A program made the translations under genes and the position numbers. A stretch of 64,000 nt of DNA from Halapricum desulfuricans (GTDB lineage Archaea; Halobacteriota; Halobacteria; Halobacteriales; Haloarculaceae): NCBI RefSeq assembly GCF_017094465.1, contig NZ_CP064791.1, positions 1,178,001-1,242,000 on the forward strand. The letters run 5' to 3'. Positions 53,484 through 61,644 of this stretch are shown in pieces (position 1 is the first letter of the stretch; each line of letters starts with the position of its first letter). Below the pieces are notes generated by a model. That model was not told where the DNA came from. It was given only the letters and a program-made list of their open reading frames with translations, and made no database searches.

Positions 53484-55466
53484 TCAGTACCGCAGCAGTC
53501 GCATTCCGTTGCCGATCACCGCGAGGACGCTGGCCTCGTGGACCAGCATTCCGAGCGCGAGCGTGACGTAGCTCGTCAGCACGCCGGCGAGCAAGAGCGT
53601 CACGGTGGCCACTGCGAGGCCGACGTTCTCGTAGACGTTCCATCGCGTGGCCTTGCTCAGGGTGACCGCGTACGGAATCCGCTGCAGGTCGTCGGCCATC
53701 AGCGCCATGTCGGCGGTCTCGATGGCGGTGTCGGTGCCGGCGGCACCCATCGCAATCCCGACGTCGGCGGCTGCCAGCGAGGGGGCGTCGTTGATGCCGT
53801 CGCCGACCATCGCGACGACGTGACCTTCCTCGCGGAGGTCCTCGACGACGCGCTGCTTGCCCTCGGGGAGCAATTCGGCACGGTAGTCGTCGATCCCGAC
53901 CTCGTTCGCAACTGCGCTGGCAGTCCGCTCGTTGTCCCCGGTAAGCATCACCGTCTCGATGCCTGCGTCCCGGAGGTCGGCGATCACCGCCGGCGCGGCT
54001 TCCCGTAACTCGTCGCGCATGGCGATCACGCCGACGACCTCGTGGCTGGCGACTCGGTCGTGCTCTCCGCTCGCCTCGTTCCCGCCGCTTGCCGTGACTT
54101 CCCGAGCCACGTGGACGGCGGTTTCGCCGCGCTCCTCGCGTTCGCGGACGTACTCGGCGACGGCCGCCGGGATCTCGACGCCGCGTTCGTCGAGTAACGT
54201 CCGGTTGCCGACGACGACCTCACGACCGTCGTGGTGGGCGACGACGCCTTTGCCGGCGATCACCTCGAACCCGTCCGGGTCGGGGATCGATCCCGCGGCC
54301 CTCGGGACCGACGCGGCGTCCGGACGGACGGCCGCCGTACCGCCATCGGTCGCCGCACCCGTCCGATGGCGCGCCGCCTCGACGATCGCGTCGGCGAGGT
54401 GGTGTTCGCTCTTTTTCTCGGCGATGGCAGCGAGTTCCAGAGCCTCGTCGCTCTCGACACCGAACCCCTCGATGTCCGAGACGCGCGTCTCGCCTTTCGT
54501 GAGCGTCCCGGTCTTGTCGAAGGCCACGAGGTCGATCTTGCCGGCCCGTTCGAGGTGCTCGCCGCCTTTCATCAACACCCCCGACCGGGCGGCGTTGCCG
54601 ATCGCGCTGACGATGCTGACCGGCGGTCCGATCACCAGCGCGCCCGGGCAGCCGATCACAAGCAGCGTCAGAGAGAGAATCGCGTTCTGTGTCACGGCGT
54701 AGGCACCGATCGACAGCGCGATCACACCGGGTGTGTAGTACCTCGCGAAGCGATCGATGATGCTCTCGGTCGGCGACTGGGCCTCCTGGGCCTGCTCGAC
54801 GCGGCGGATGATCCGCTGGAGCGTCGTGTCCGAGCCCGCACCGGTCGTCTCGACCTCGATGGCACCCTCCTGATTGATCGTTCCAGCATAGACCTCCTCG
54901 CCGGGCGACTTGTACACGGGTGCGCTTTCGCCGGTAACCGGGGCCTGGTTGACCGCGCTCTCGCCGTCGATCACGTCGCCGTCGACCGGGATCTTCTCGC
55001 CGGGTTTGACGACGACGATGTCTCCGTCTTCGACCTCGCGTGCCGGCACTTCCTGGAGCTGGCCGTCACGCCGGACAGTGGCGGTGTCGGGCGTCATCTC
55101 CAGGAGCTCTTCGAGAGCGTTGCGCGTCTTGCGCATCGTCCGCCCCTCGAGGTACGATCCAAGCGAGAACAGGAAGACCACCGCGGCGGCCTCCCAGTAG
55201 GCGCCGATTGCGACCGCGCCCACTGCGGCCAGCGTCACGAGCGTTTTGATACCGAGGGTTCGGCTCTTGACCTCGTGGTAGGCGGTCTTAGCGATGTCGT
55301 AGCCGCCCACGATCGCCGCGAGGATCAAGATCGCGGCGCTGGCGGTGTCGAAACCGGTGGCGTAGCCGAGTCCCCAACCACCGCCGTAGAGGACGCCGCT
55401 CGTCCCGGCAACGATTGCCTGGCGGTGTGTCCGGTAGTATCGCTCGACTGATTGTGTGCTCATCAT
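53484..55466 (-). CDS. P1B-type heavy-metal ATPase
   Basis: A 660-residue membrane pump. It has the actuator motif TGES (NQAPVTGESAPVY), the phosphorylation site DKTGTLTKGE, the hinge GDGINDAPSLAAADVG and the membrane metal motif CPGALVIGPPVS. CPG replaces the CPC of copper and zinc pumps and is known in a subset of P1B pumps. It has no N-terminal HMA domain; a separate HMA protein is encoded seven bases upstream. Either of two adjacent ATGs (55466, 55463) can start it. The metal is uncertain. Confidence 0.9.
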   Translation of the reverse strand: MMSTQSVERYYRTHRQAIVAGTSGVLYGGGWGLGYATGFDTASAAILILAAIVGGYDIAKTAYHEVKSRTLGIKTLVTLAAVGAVAIGAYWEAAAVVFLFSLGSYLEGRTMRKTRNALEELLEMTPDTATVRRDGQLQEVPAREVEDGDIVVVKPGEKIPVDGDVIDGESAVNQAPVTGESAPVYKSPGEEVYAGTINQEGAIEVETTGAGSDTTLQRIIRRVEQAQEAQSPTESIIDRFARYYTPGVIALSIGAYAVTQNAILSLTLLVIGCPGALVIGPPVSIVSAIGNAARSGVLMKGGEHLERAGKIDLVAFDKTGTLTKGETRVSDIEGFGVESDEALELAAIAEKKSEHHLADAIVEAARHRTGAATDGGTAAVRPDAASVPRAAGSIPDPDGFEVIAGKGVVAHHDGREVVVGNRTLLDERGVEIPAAVAEYVREREERGETAVHVAREVTASGGNEASGEHDRVASHEVVGVIAMRDELREAAPAVIADLRDAGIETVMLTGDNERTASAVANEVGIDDYRAELLPEGKQRVVEDLREEGHVVAMVGDGINDAPSLAAADVGIAMGAAGTDTAIETADMALMADDLQRIPYAVTLSKATRWNVYENVGLAVATVTLLLAGVLTSYVTLALGMLVHEASVLAVIGNGMRLLRY

Positions 55467-55473
55467 TGTCGGT

Positions 55474-55689
55474 TCACGCAGGCTGAGGCGTGTAACCCTG
55501 ATTCTCGATCGTCCGTGCGAACGTCTCCGGGTCGGCGACGCTGTCGTCGTAACCGATCTCGACGCGGCCGGTCGTGTAGTGCACCTCGACGCTCTCGACG
55601 CCCTCGACGTTCCCGAGAGCGCGTTCGACGGTACTCGCACAGGTCGGACAGTCGAAATCCAGTACACGGAGTTGCGTTGTCTCGCTCAT
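55474..55689 (-). CDS. HMA-domain metallochaperone
   Basis: A 71-residue single-domain protein. LRVLDFDCPTCASTVERAL carries the metal-binding Cys pair (C-x2-C). The rest follows the HMA fold (GVESVEVHYTTGRVEIGYD, PETFARTIENQGY). It should deliver metal to the ATPase encoded seven bases downstream, whose own HMA domain is missing. Its promoter faces the ArsR-like gene across an AT-rich stretch (about 55716-55745). Confidence 0.92.
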   Translation of the reverse strand: MSETTQLRVLDFDCPTCASTVERALGNVEGVESVEVHYTTGRVEIGYDDSVADPETFARTIENQGYTPQPA

Positions 55690-55835
55690 TGCGTCTCGAC
55701 GTAGCGGCCGTACCTACTAAAGTATTTTTTAAATGATATGTTTGAATGGCTAAACGAGCCGTCGGGCCGGTCAAACGGGTCGTCTAGAGCTTTCTCTCCG
55801 GGAGAGTTTTCCCGGGCGCACACCTCGGATCGGAT

Positions 55836-56348
55836 ATGAGCGACTTCGACATCGAGGACATCGCCGTTCGGGATACGCGTGTCTCCGACGCGATCGACGA
55901 GCCGATGCGGGCGATGATCCTCGACGTTCTCTCCGAGGAGGCGCGGACCGCCGCGGAGGTCCACCGGCAGCTCGCCGATCGCGGAATCGATCGCACGGAA
56001 AACACCGTCCGCCACCACATCAACGAGTTGCGCGACGCCGGCCTGGTCGACGTCGTGCGGTTCGAGGAGGGGCGCGGCGGGACGACGAAGTACTACGGGG
56101 CGAACACGATCGTCCTCTCGTACTCGCTGCCGGACGCGGCCGACGAAGCGATCGGGGAGATGACCGACGCGATTCAGCCGCAACTGGCGGACGCCCTGCG
56201 GACTATCGAAGGGGAGTACGAAGACGAAATCCAAGACATCATCGCGGATATGCAGCCCTGTGAACACTGTCGGACGCAGAAGTACGAGACCTACGTGCTC
56301 CTGACCGTGCTCAGGCGAGCGTTCGTCCGGGCTCACCGCGCGGATTGA
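55836..56348 (+). CDS. ArsR-like winged-helix regulator with a C-terminal Cys pair
   Basis: A 170-residue regulator. Residues about 20-90 form a winged helix (AMILDVLSEEARTAAEVHRQLADRGIDRTENTVRHHINELRDAGLVDVV). The C-terminal half is helical and ends with MQPCEHCRTQKYE, a plausible metal-sensing site. It diverges from the HMA/P1B pair, the usual arrangement for a metal-efflux regulator. CTCTCCGGGAGAG (55792-55804) upstream is a short palindrome that could be its operator. Confidence 0.82.
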   Translation: MSDFDIEDIAVRDTRVSDAIDEPMRAMILDVLSEEARTAAEVHRQLADRGIDRTENTVRHHINELRDAGLVDVVRFEEGRGGTTKYYGANTIVLSYSLPDAADEAIGEMTDAIQPQLADALRTIEGEYEDEIQDIIADMQPCEHCRTQKYETYVLLTVLRRAFVRAHRAD

Positions 56349-56402
56349 GATCGATCACACGCGCTGTGCGATCGCACCGCTACATCGTCACGACCGACCG
56401 TA

Positions 56403-57851
56403 TCAGACGTACCGGATGACCCGCGCCATGCCGGCTTCGAGGTGATAGAGGTTGTGACAGTGGAAGAACCAGTTCCCGGGATTGTCCGCCTTGAAATCGA
56501 TCGTGGCCTCGCCCATGTGCCCCGGAACGACGACCGTGTCCTTGATCGCGTTGCCGACGCTGAAGAAGTGCCCGTGGAGGTGCATCGGATGCGGAACTGG
56601 ACTCTGATTGCGCATGCGGATCCGGACGTGATCGCCCTCTCGGATATCTAGCGGGTCGGCGTCGGGAAACACCTGTCCGCCGATCGCCCAGCTATAGCCG
56701 TCGCTGCCGGGAGAGAGTGTCAGATCGAACGTCCGATCGGGAGTTCCGTCGATTCCGTCGATCGACTCGATCGACCGCAGGTCGCCGTACTGAAGTGTTC
56801 GGCCACCCGTCCCGGAAGCCGTCGGCGCTTGACCGTCGCTCGCGCTGGCGTACTGGAGTATACCCCGGGCACCGGGCTCCGATCCCCGAACCGGCGTCGC
56901 GTCGATCGCCCACGTGCCGGGATTGTTCGCGGTGACGATGGCGTCGTACCGCTCGCCCGGACCGAAGGTGAACGAGTCCGCGGAGACCGGTTCGACGGGT
57001 CGCCCGTCAGCGTGGGAGATATCGAAGGCGTGCCCGCCGGCCCGGACCCGGAACGTCGTCGCACTGGCTGCGTTGACGAACCGAAGACGGACTCGATCAC
57101 CCTCCGAGACGTCGAATCTCGGTGCGTTCGCCGGCCCGCGTCCGTTCATGGCCATCCCCGCGTAGGGCGGTCGATAGTCGTTCATCATGCCACCCATCGG
57201 TCCGCCGCCCATCATACCGCCGCCGGACGTGCCGTCTGCGTCCGACGGTGATCGCGGCGCCTCCGGGAGATAATCGTCGAGGACGATCACGTATTCGTCG
57301 TCGTAGTCGACGTGTGGTTCGTCCTCTTCGACGACGAGCGGTCCGGCGAGTCCCCGATCGAGCTGCAGGCCCGCGTGGCTGTGATAGAAGTACGTACCCG
57401 GCGGATCAGCCCGGAACCGATACTCGAAGGTACCACCCGATTCGACCGGGTCCTGCGTCAGGTTCGGGACGCCGTCCATCCCGTTCGCGACCGGCAGCCC
57501 GTGCCAGTGGACGGTCGTCTCGTCGGGGAGTTCGTTGGTCAGTGAGACGCCGACGACGTCCCCCTCCGAAACCCGGATCTCCGGGCCGGGAAGCGTGCCG
57601 TCGTACAGCCACGTCGACTGGGAGACGCCCGACGCCTCGGCTCCCGGCGCAGCCGTCAACGCGAACGTCTCGTCGGCCGGACCGGACGGGGGCGCACGTG
57701 GTGTGACGTCCGTCGGATCACCTGCGAGTCCGCTGTCGCCCCCGGGAAGCGATTCCGCGAGCGAGGTGCAACCTGCGAGTGCGGCCACGCCGGCACCGCC
57801 AAGGACCTGTAGCGCACGACGCCTCGATATTCCGTGTGAATTATCAGTCAT
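56403..57851 (-). CDS. Multicopper oxidase, Tat-exported lipoprotein
   Basis: A 482-residue laccase/CueO-like enzyme. The N terminus SRRRALQVLGGAGVAALAGCTS combines a twin-arginine motif and a lipobox Cys, so it is anchored outside. The copper ligands lie in TTVHWHGLP, YFYHSHAGLQ, HPMHLHGHFF and WFFHCHNLYHLEAGM. A Met/Gly-rich insertion (MMGGGPMGGMMNDY) near residues 210-225 resembles the Met-rich regions of Cu(I)-oxidising members. Proximity to the metal-efflux genes supports copper detoxification. Confidence 0.92.
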   Translation of the reverse strand: MTDNSHGISRRRALQVLGGAGVAALAGCTSLAESLPGGDSGLAGDPTDVTPRAPPSGPADETFALTAAPGAEASGVSQSTWLYDGTLPGPEIRVSEGDVVGVSLTNELPDETTVHWHGLPVANGMDGVPNLTQDPVESGGTFEYRFRADPPGTYFYHSHAGLQLDRGLAGPLVVEEDEPHVDYDDEYVIVLDDYLPEAPRSPSDADGTSGGGMMGGGPMGGMMNDYRPPYAGMAMNGRGPANAPRFDVSEGDRVRLRFVNAASATTFRVRAGGHAFDISHADGRPVEPVSADSFTFGPGERYDAIVTANNPGTWAIDATPVRGSEPGARGILQYASASDGQAPTASGTGGRTLQYGDLRSIESIDGIDGTPDRTFDLTLSPGSDGYSWAIGGQVFPDADPLDIREGDHVRIRMRNQSPVPHPMHLHGHFFSVGNAIKDTVVVPGHMGEATIDFKADNPGNWFFHCHNLYHLEAGMARVIRYV

Positions 57852-57905
57852 ATTTTATTATTGTCGTATCTGCGTGTCTAAATGCGCGAATATCTGCGCC
57901 CGCTC

Positions 57906-58160
57906 CTATCGTTCCCGGAGCGTCCGGGCCCGTTCCTCGAACTCCGCTTCGTCGATCTCACCGCGCGCGTACCGTTTCTGAAGCGTCTCCATGGCGTCGT
58001 CCGTTCGTCCCTCCGTGGATGCCGGTGTCGATCCGGCGATCGCGCTTCACAACAGGTAGACGACTGTTCCCATGATCAGCAGACCGACGAGTGGACCGAG
58101 AAACGAAACCAGCCACCAGCCTCCCGTTCCGCCCATCTGTAACAGCGAGGACCAAGTCAT
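57906..58160 (-). pseudogene. SHOCT-domain membrane protein interrupted by an in-frame TGA
   Basis: From the ATG at 58160 the minus strand encodes a membrane segment (MTWSSLLQMGG, then WWLVSFLGPLVGLLIMGTVVYLL). A TGA at 58047-58049 interrupts it. The same frame then continues for 46 codons into METLQKRYARGEIDEAEFEE, a clear SHOCT domain, and ends at the TAG at 57906. Haloarchaeal SHOCT proteins normally join these two parts, so this is a nonsense-disrupted gene, unless the TGA is read through or the SHOCT part restarts at the ATG near 57991. It lies upstream of the multicopper oxidase. Confidence 0.75.
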
Positions 58161-58299
58161 ACCTATCATAGACGACCGAGACATAAGTATTGTACGCGTC
58201 AAGCAATTCTATCTCGGTGCATCGTTCGTGGTCTGTATTGCCCCGTTCCCGGGCCCTCAGGCGAGGCCAGATCCGAGCCGGTTACGCCGGACCGAACAC

Positions 58300-58345
58300 C
58301 GAAAATCGAAGATTTTCGAGCTTGACGAACCTCACCGTTCGTCAA
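58300..58345. terminator. Two adjacent hairpins behind the small gene at 58332
   Basis: CGAAAATC-GAA-GATTTTCG (58300-58318) and TTGACGAAC/GTTCGTCAA around CTCACC (58322-58345) lie back to back; the second overlaps the stop codon of the minus-strand gene. The GAA-loop hairpin has the same loop and layout as CGGAAATC-GAA-GATTTCCG at 42397, with paired base changes in the stem. The rest of the 58161-58331 gap has no gene that I can see. Confidence 0.5.
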
Positions 58346-58502
58346 ACAGCTCCTCACCGTCGACCATCGTCGTCTGGACGTCGGCGATCTCGATGTCGCG
58401 GTCGCCGCCGCGCGAGCGCGTGACGCCCATTGTCTCCGCGGAGAGGTTCGACACCGTGTACTCGGCGTTCGGATCGTGCAAGCGGCGGTACTCCCGGCCC
58501 AT
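58332..58502 (-). CDS. Small conserved-looking haloarchaeal protein (56 residues)
   Basis: The ATG at 58502 gives MGREYRRLHDPNAEYTVSNL, then SAETMGVTRSRGGDRDIEI and a C terminus ADVQTTMVDGEELFDER. Codon use is like that of neighbouring genes, and I have a memory of similar short haloarchaeal proteins with the HDPNAEYT segment. It has no membrane segment or metal motif. The function is unknown. Confidence 0.6.
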   Translation of the reverse strand: MGREYRRLHDPNAEYTVSNLSAETMGVTRSRGGDRDIEIADVQTTMVDGEELFDER

Positions 58503-58560
58503 AGCCGGCCGTTCCGTGCGGCAAAAGTGATGGCGATCGTAGCGATGTCGCCGGACGCGA

Positions 58561-58659
58561 TCACTCAGCGAGGGCTTTCGGGACGATCCAGCGTGTCACA
58601 GCCGTCAGTCCGAGGATGATCAGTACGACCACGATCGTGATGACGACAGCAGCGTCCAT
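58561..58659 (-). CDS. 32-residue single-helix membrane microprotein
   Basis: The ATG at 58659 encodes MDAAVVITIVVVLIILGLTA followed by VTRWIVPKALAE. One hydrophobic helix fills residues 4-20, followed by a short basic segment. A TTTATTT element (58681-58687, minus strand) lies 25 bases upstream, exactly where a leaderless promoter would be. This is the main reason to treat so short a frame as real. Confidence 0.5.
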   Translation of the reverse strand: MDAAVVITIVVVLIILGLTAVTRWIVPKALAE

Positions 58660-58701
58660 ACCCGAACATCCAACGCCGAGAAATAAAGCAGTACCGCTCC
58701 C

Positions 58702-59424
58702 CTACAGGTGGTGACGGAGCGAACCCAGCGACGGGAACCGCAACGTTTCCCTGGCGTTTTCGTCTCTGACAATCGGTTCGAGCGGATCGGCCGCGACGAC
58801 GAGCGGTGACTGGAAGTCGTCGGCACTCATTCCGTTGACCGGGACGCCGGCGGTAAAGCGGTTGAACGCCGGCAGGACGAGCAGCTCCGCACTGTCGGGA
58901 CCGCCGGGCCCTCGCAGGAAGCAGGGCCGTCGCTGCCCCTCGATCTCGATGGCCGGGTGGTCGTGACCCAGGACGTACCGCTCGGCCTCGACGCCGGGCC
59001 GTTCGTGTCCGTGGACAACGACCGTCCGATCGTCGGGCCGTTCGTGTCCGTGGACAACGACCGTCCGATCGTCGAGCCGATACCGATCTACGATCGGACC
59101 GTCACGGATCTCTCCGAGCATCGTGTCGTGGTTGCCGGCGACGACGATCAGTTCCGCACCAGCATCGGCGACGCGCTCGTCCAGTGCCGCGAGCCGGTGC
59201 TCGACGGTCGGCGTGGCCGTATCGAACGCGTGGAGCAGGTCGCCGGCGACGACGACATCCCGGGGCTCTGTCGCCTCGAGCAGGTTCACGAATCGGTCGA
59301 GGACGTCCCGCCCGTCCTCGATCGGCGCCTCGACCGCCGACTCCGACGCCCGACCGAAGTGGAGGTCCGCGAGGACGAGCGTCTCCTCGATCAGGGCCGC
59401 CCGGTCGCGAAACGTAATCGCCAT
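58702..59424 (-). CDS. Metallophosphoesterase with an internal 13-residue duplication
   Basis: A 240-residue calcineurin-like phosphoesterase. The metal motifs are LVLADLHFG, VVAGDLLHAF, VVAGNHD, VVVHGHERP and VLGHDHP. It begins at the ATG at 59424 (MAITFRDRAALIEE); the longer frame to 59499 is less likely. The segment RTVVVHGHERPDD occurs twice in a row because of a perfect 39-base duplication, so the strand before the last metal motif is repeated. Whether the enzyme still folds is unclear. The substrate is unknown. Confidence 0.85.
   Translation of the reverse strand: MAITFRDRAALIEETLVLADLHFGRASESAVEAPIEDGRDVLDRFVNLLEATEPRDVVVAGDLLHAFDTATPTVEHRLAALDERVADAGAELIVVAGNHDTMLGEIRDGPIVDRYRLDDRTVVVHGHERPDDRTVVVHGHERPGVEAERYVLGHDHPAIEIEGQRRPCFLRGPGGPDSAELLVLPAFNRFTAGVPVNGMSADDFQSPLVVAADPLEPIVRDENARETLRFPSLGSLRHHL
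58996..59073. repeat. Perfect 39-base tandem duplication inside the phosphoesterase gene
   Basis: Bases 58996-59034 and 59035-59073 are identical. The length is a multiple of three, so the reading frame is kept. The lack of any difference between copies points to a recent event. Confidence 0.9.
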
Positions 59425-59600
59425 CGACGGACCTGCGGGCGCGGGCAACAAAAGGAGTCGGTCATGAGCGGGAACGGCCAAGGCCGCGTGCTCTCGCACT
59501 GTCGACGCGCAACACTGACTACCGTATCCGATTTTCCGATTTGATACGCCGGAGCGTATTTTTATAACGCGTCGTACCCGAGCCTCTGGTATCAGTAGAG

Positions 59601-60521
59601 ATGAGTACCGATATGGGGTCCGCGCGCGTCTGCGTCACGAACGCCAAGGGCGGGACCGGCAAGACGACGATCGCGATCAACGTCGCGGGGGCGCTCAACG
59701 AGCGCGGCCGCGACGTACTGTTCGTCGATCTCGATCCCCAGGGTAACGCGACGGAAGGCCTGGGATTGCTGGAGGCTTACGACAGGGACCCGCCCACGTT
59801 CTTCGACGTGCTGACCGACCACCGACAGCGCGATCGAGTCGAAGAGTTGATCGTCGAACACGAGGAGATGGACGTTCTGCCGAGTAACATCGACCTCTTG
59901 CAAGCCGAACACGAGTTGACCATCGCCGATCTCATCGCGCGCGTCAAGCACGATCCCAACGCGGACATCGACCCGTCAGCACTGGCTTCTCTCGGGATCA
60001 ACGTCTCCCCCGAGGCGGTGACGGGCCCACACGCGCTGGACGTGCTCGACGAGGCGCTGTCGGGCGTCGAAGACGCGTACGACTACGTGATCATCGATTC
60101 CCCGCCGTTTTACGGGAAACTGACTGATACCGGGATTTACGCGGCCCAGCACATCCTCGTGCCGGCGCTGACGGAGGCGACTTCCGAGCGGGCGATCGAG
60201 CTGCTCATCGACCAGATGGCGGCCCTGGAAGGGCAGACGGACATCACCGTCGAGACGATGGGCGTCGTCGCGAACCGCGTCGAGAAGACCAACGAGGACC
60301 GGATGATGCTCGAGTGGCTCAACGAGGTGTTCGACGAGTTCCCGCTCTGGGAAGTCCGGAAACGGGTCGCACTGCAGCGCGCGTTCAAGTCCGGTAAATC
60401 GGTGTTTGCGGCCGACGAATCGGTCGACATGGCCGACGTCTTTCTCGATATCGCCGCGGAGTTCGACGAGCGATTCGGGTTCGAAACCGCTGATCGCACA
60501 CACGAGGTGACACATGACTGA
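59601..60521 (+). CDS. ParA/MinD-family ATPase partnered with CheW
   Basis: A 306-residue ParA-type ATPase. VTNAKGGTGKTTIAINVAGAL is the deviant Walker A loop, FVDLDPQGNATEGLGL the switch I region and YVIIDSPPFYGKLTDTGI the Walker B/switch II region. No ParB gene is adjacent. The next gene, overlapping by eight bases, encodes a CheW-domain protein. By analogy with ParC-type ATPases it may position chemosensory arrays. TTTTTATAAC at 59559-59568 is the likely TATA element. Confidence 0.88.
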   Translation: MSTDMGSARVCVTNAKGGTGKTTIAINVAGALNERGRDVLFVDLDPQGNATEGLGLLEAYDRDPPTFFDVLTDHRQRDRVEELIVEHEEMDVLPSNIDLLQAEHELTIADLIARVKHDPNADIDPSALASLGINVSPEAVTGPHALDVLDEALSGVEDAYDYVIIDSPPFYGKLTDTGIYAAQHILVPALTEATSERAIELLIDQMAALEGQTDITVETMGVVANRVEKTNEDRMMLEWLNEVFDEFPLWEVRKRVALQRAFKSGKSVFAADESVDMADVFLDIAAEFDERFGFETADRTHEVTHD

Positions 60522-61644
60522 CGATGACGACGATCGTATGGAACGGGCGAAACGTATCCGACGAATGCGCGAAGGGCGGCGCGGTGACTCGGCCGACGAA
60601 AATGACGAGGAATCGGGAGACGACGGTGAACTACCCAGCGACGACACCGGGCAACGCTCCGATGCCGGCAGTGAGCGCAACGACGGCGATCCCACGGATC
60701 GAACGCCTACAGACGGCCACGAATCGAGTGGCGAGAGTGAGGCGACGCTGGAGACGGACCGGGGCGGCGAGAATGAGGCGACGCCGGAGACGGACCACGA
60801 GAGTGAGGACGACCCATCAGCAGCGACGGCGGACGATCCGAGTGGAGAATCGTCCGAATCCGAGTGGTTCGAGGGTGAGGCGACCGGGGACGACGACCAG
60901 ACCGAAATGACCGCACACGATTCACCAGCCGCCGACGAACCAGCGACGGACGACGAGACGAGCGAGACGACTGGACGGGACGCGACCGGCGATGACGACG
61001 CGTCGGCAGCGGCCTCGTCGGCGGCGGCCGCGGCGGCTGCCTTCGAGAGCGATAGCGACGACGTGTCGGCCGTCGAAGAGGGCAAGACAGTCGACGCCGA
61101 CGCGTCCGGTTCGGAGGACGCCGGGACGACCAGCCAGCCGGACGGTGCTGCGACGACGTCCGACGACGCCGACGAGCCGACGGAGATCGAGGGTCCCACG
61201 GCCACCCAGTCGACGGCGGCCGAGACCGAAGCGGAGATCCGCGTGCTGGAGTTCCGACTCGGCGACGAGCAGTACTGTCTCGACATCCAGCACGTCGAGG
61301 AGATCGTCAAAGAGGGGACGGTGACGCGCGTGCCGAACACGCCGGATCACGTCCGTGGCGTCGTCGACTTGCGAGGCCAGATCACGACGATCCTCGATCC
61401 GAAGGTATCGCTGGACATCGACGAAACTGACGACGAACAGCTCATCATCGTCTTCGACGAGGAAACCTTCGAGGATCAGGGCCACACCGGCTGGGTCGTC
61501 GACGAGGTCCGGCAAGTCATGCCGATCAAGGAGTCGGAGGTCAAAGACTCCCCGCTCGACCAGCAAGCGGTCAACGGCGTCATCGAGCGCGACGGGGAGT
61601 TCGTCATCTGGACTGAGCCCGAGGTCGCGCTGCTCGAGGACTAG
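60514..61644 (+). CDS. CheW-domain protein with a long acidic N-terminal region
   Basis: A 376-residue protein. Residues about 1-25 are basic (MERAKRIRRMREGRRGD). About 26-235 are low-complexity Asp/Glu/Ser/Thr-rich, including an Ala run (ASAAASSAAAAAAAFE). The CheW domain is about 240-376 (IRVLEFRLGDEQYCLDIQHVEEIVKEG...GVVDLRGQITTILDPK). CheW couples receptors to the CheA kinase. The disordered arm may bind the ParA encoded upstream. Its stop overlaps the convergent flavoprotein stop through a shared CTAG. Confidence 0.9.
   Translation: MTDDDDDRMERAKRIRRMREGRRGDSADENDEESGDDGELPSDDTGQRSDAGSERNDGDPTDRTPTDGHESSGESEATLETDRGGENEATPETDHESEDDPSAATADDPSGESSESEWFEGEATGDDDQTEMTAHDSPAADEPATDDETSETTGRDATGDDDASAAASSAAAAAAAFESDSDDVSAVEEGKTVDADASGSEDAGTTSQPDGAATTSDDADEPTEIEGPTATQSTAAETEAEIRVLEFRLGDEQYCLDIQHVEEIVKEGTVTRVPNTPDHVRGVVDLRGQITTILDPKVSLDIDETDDEQLIIVFDEETFEDQGHTGWVVDEVRQVMPIKESEVKDSPLDQQAVNGVIERDGEFVIWTEPEVALLED

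Noticed and set aside
58047..58049. TGA in the SHOCT gene as selenocysteine
   Set aside because: Haloarchaea are not known to use selenocysteine, the family has no Cys at this place, and there is no evident insertion element.
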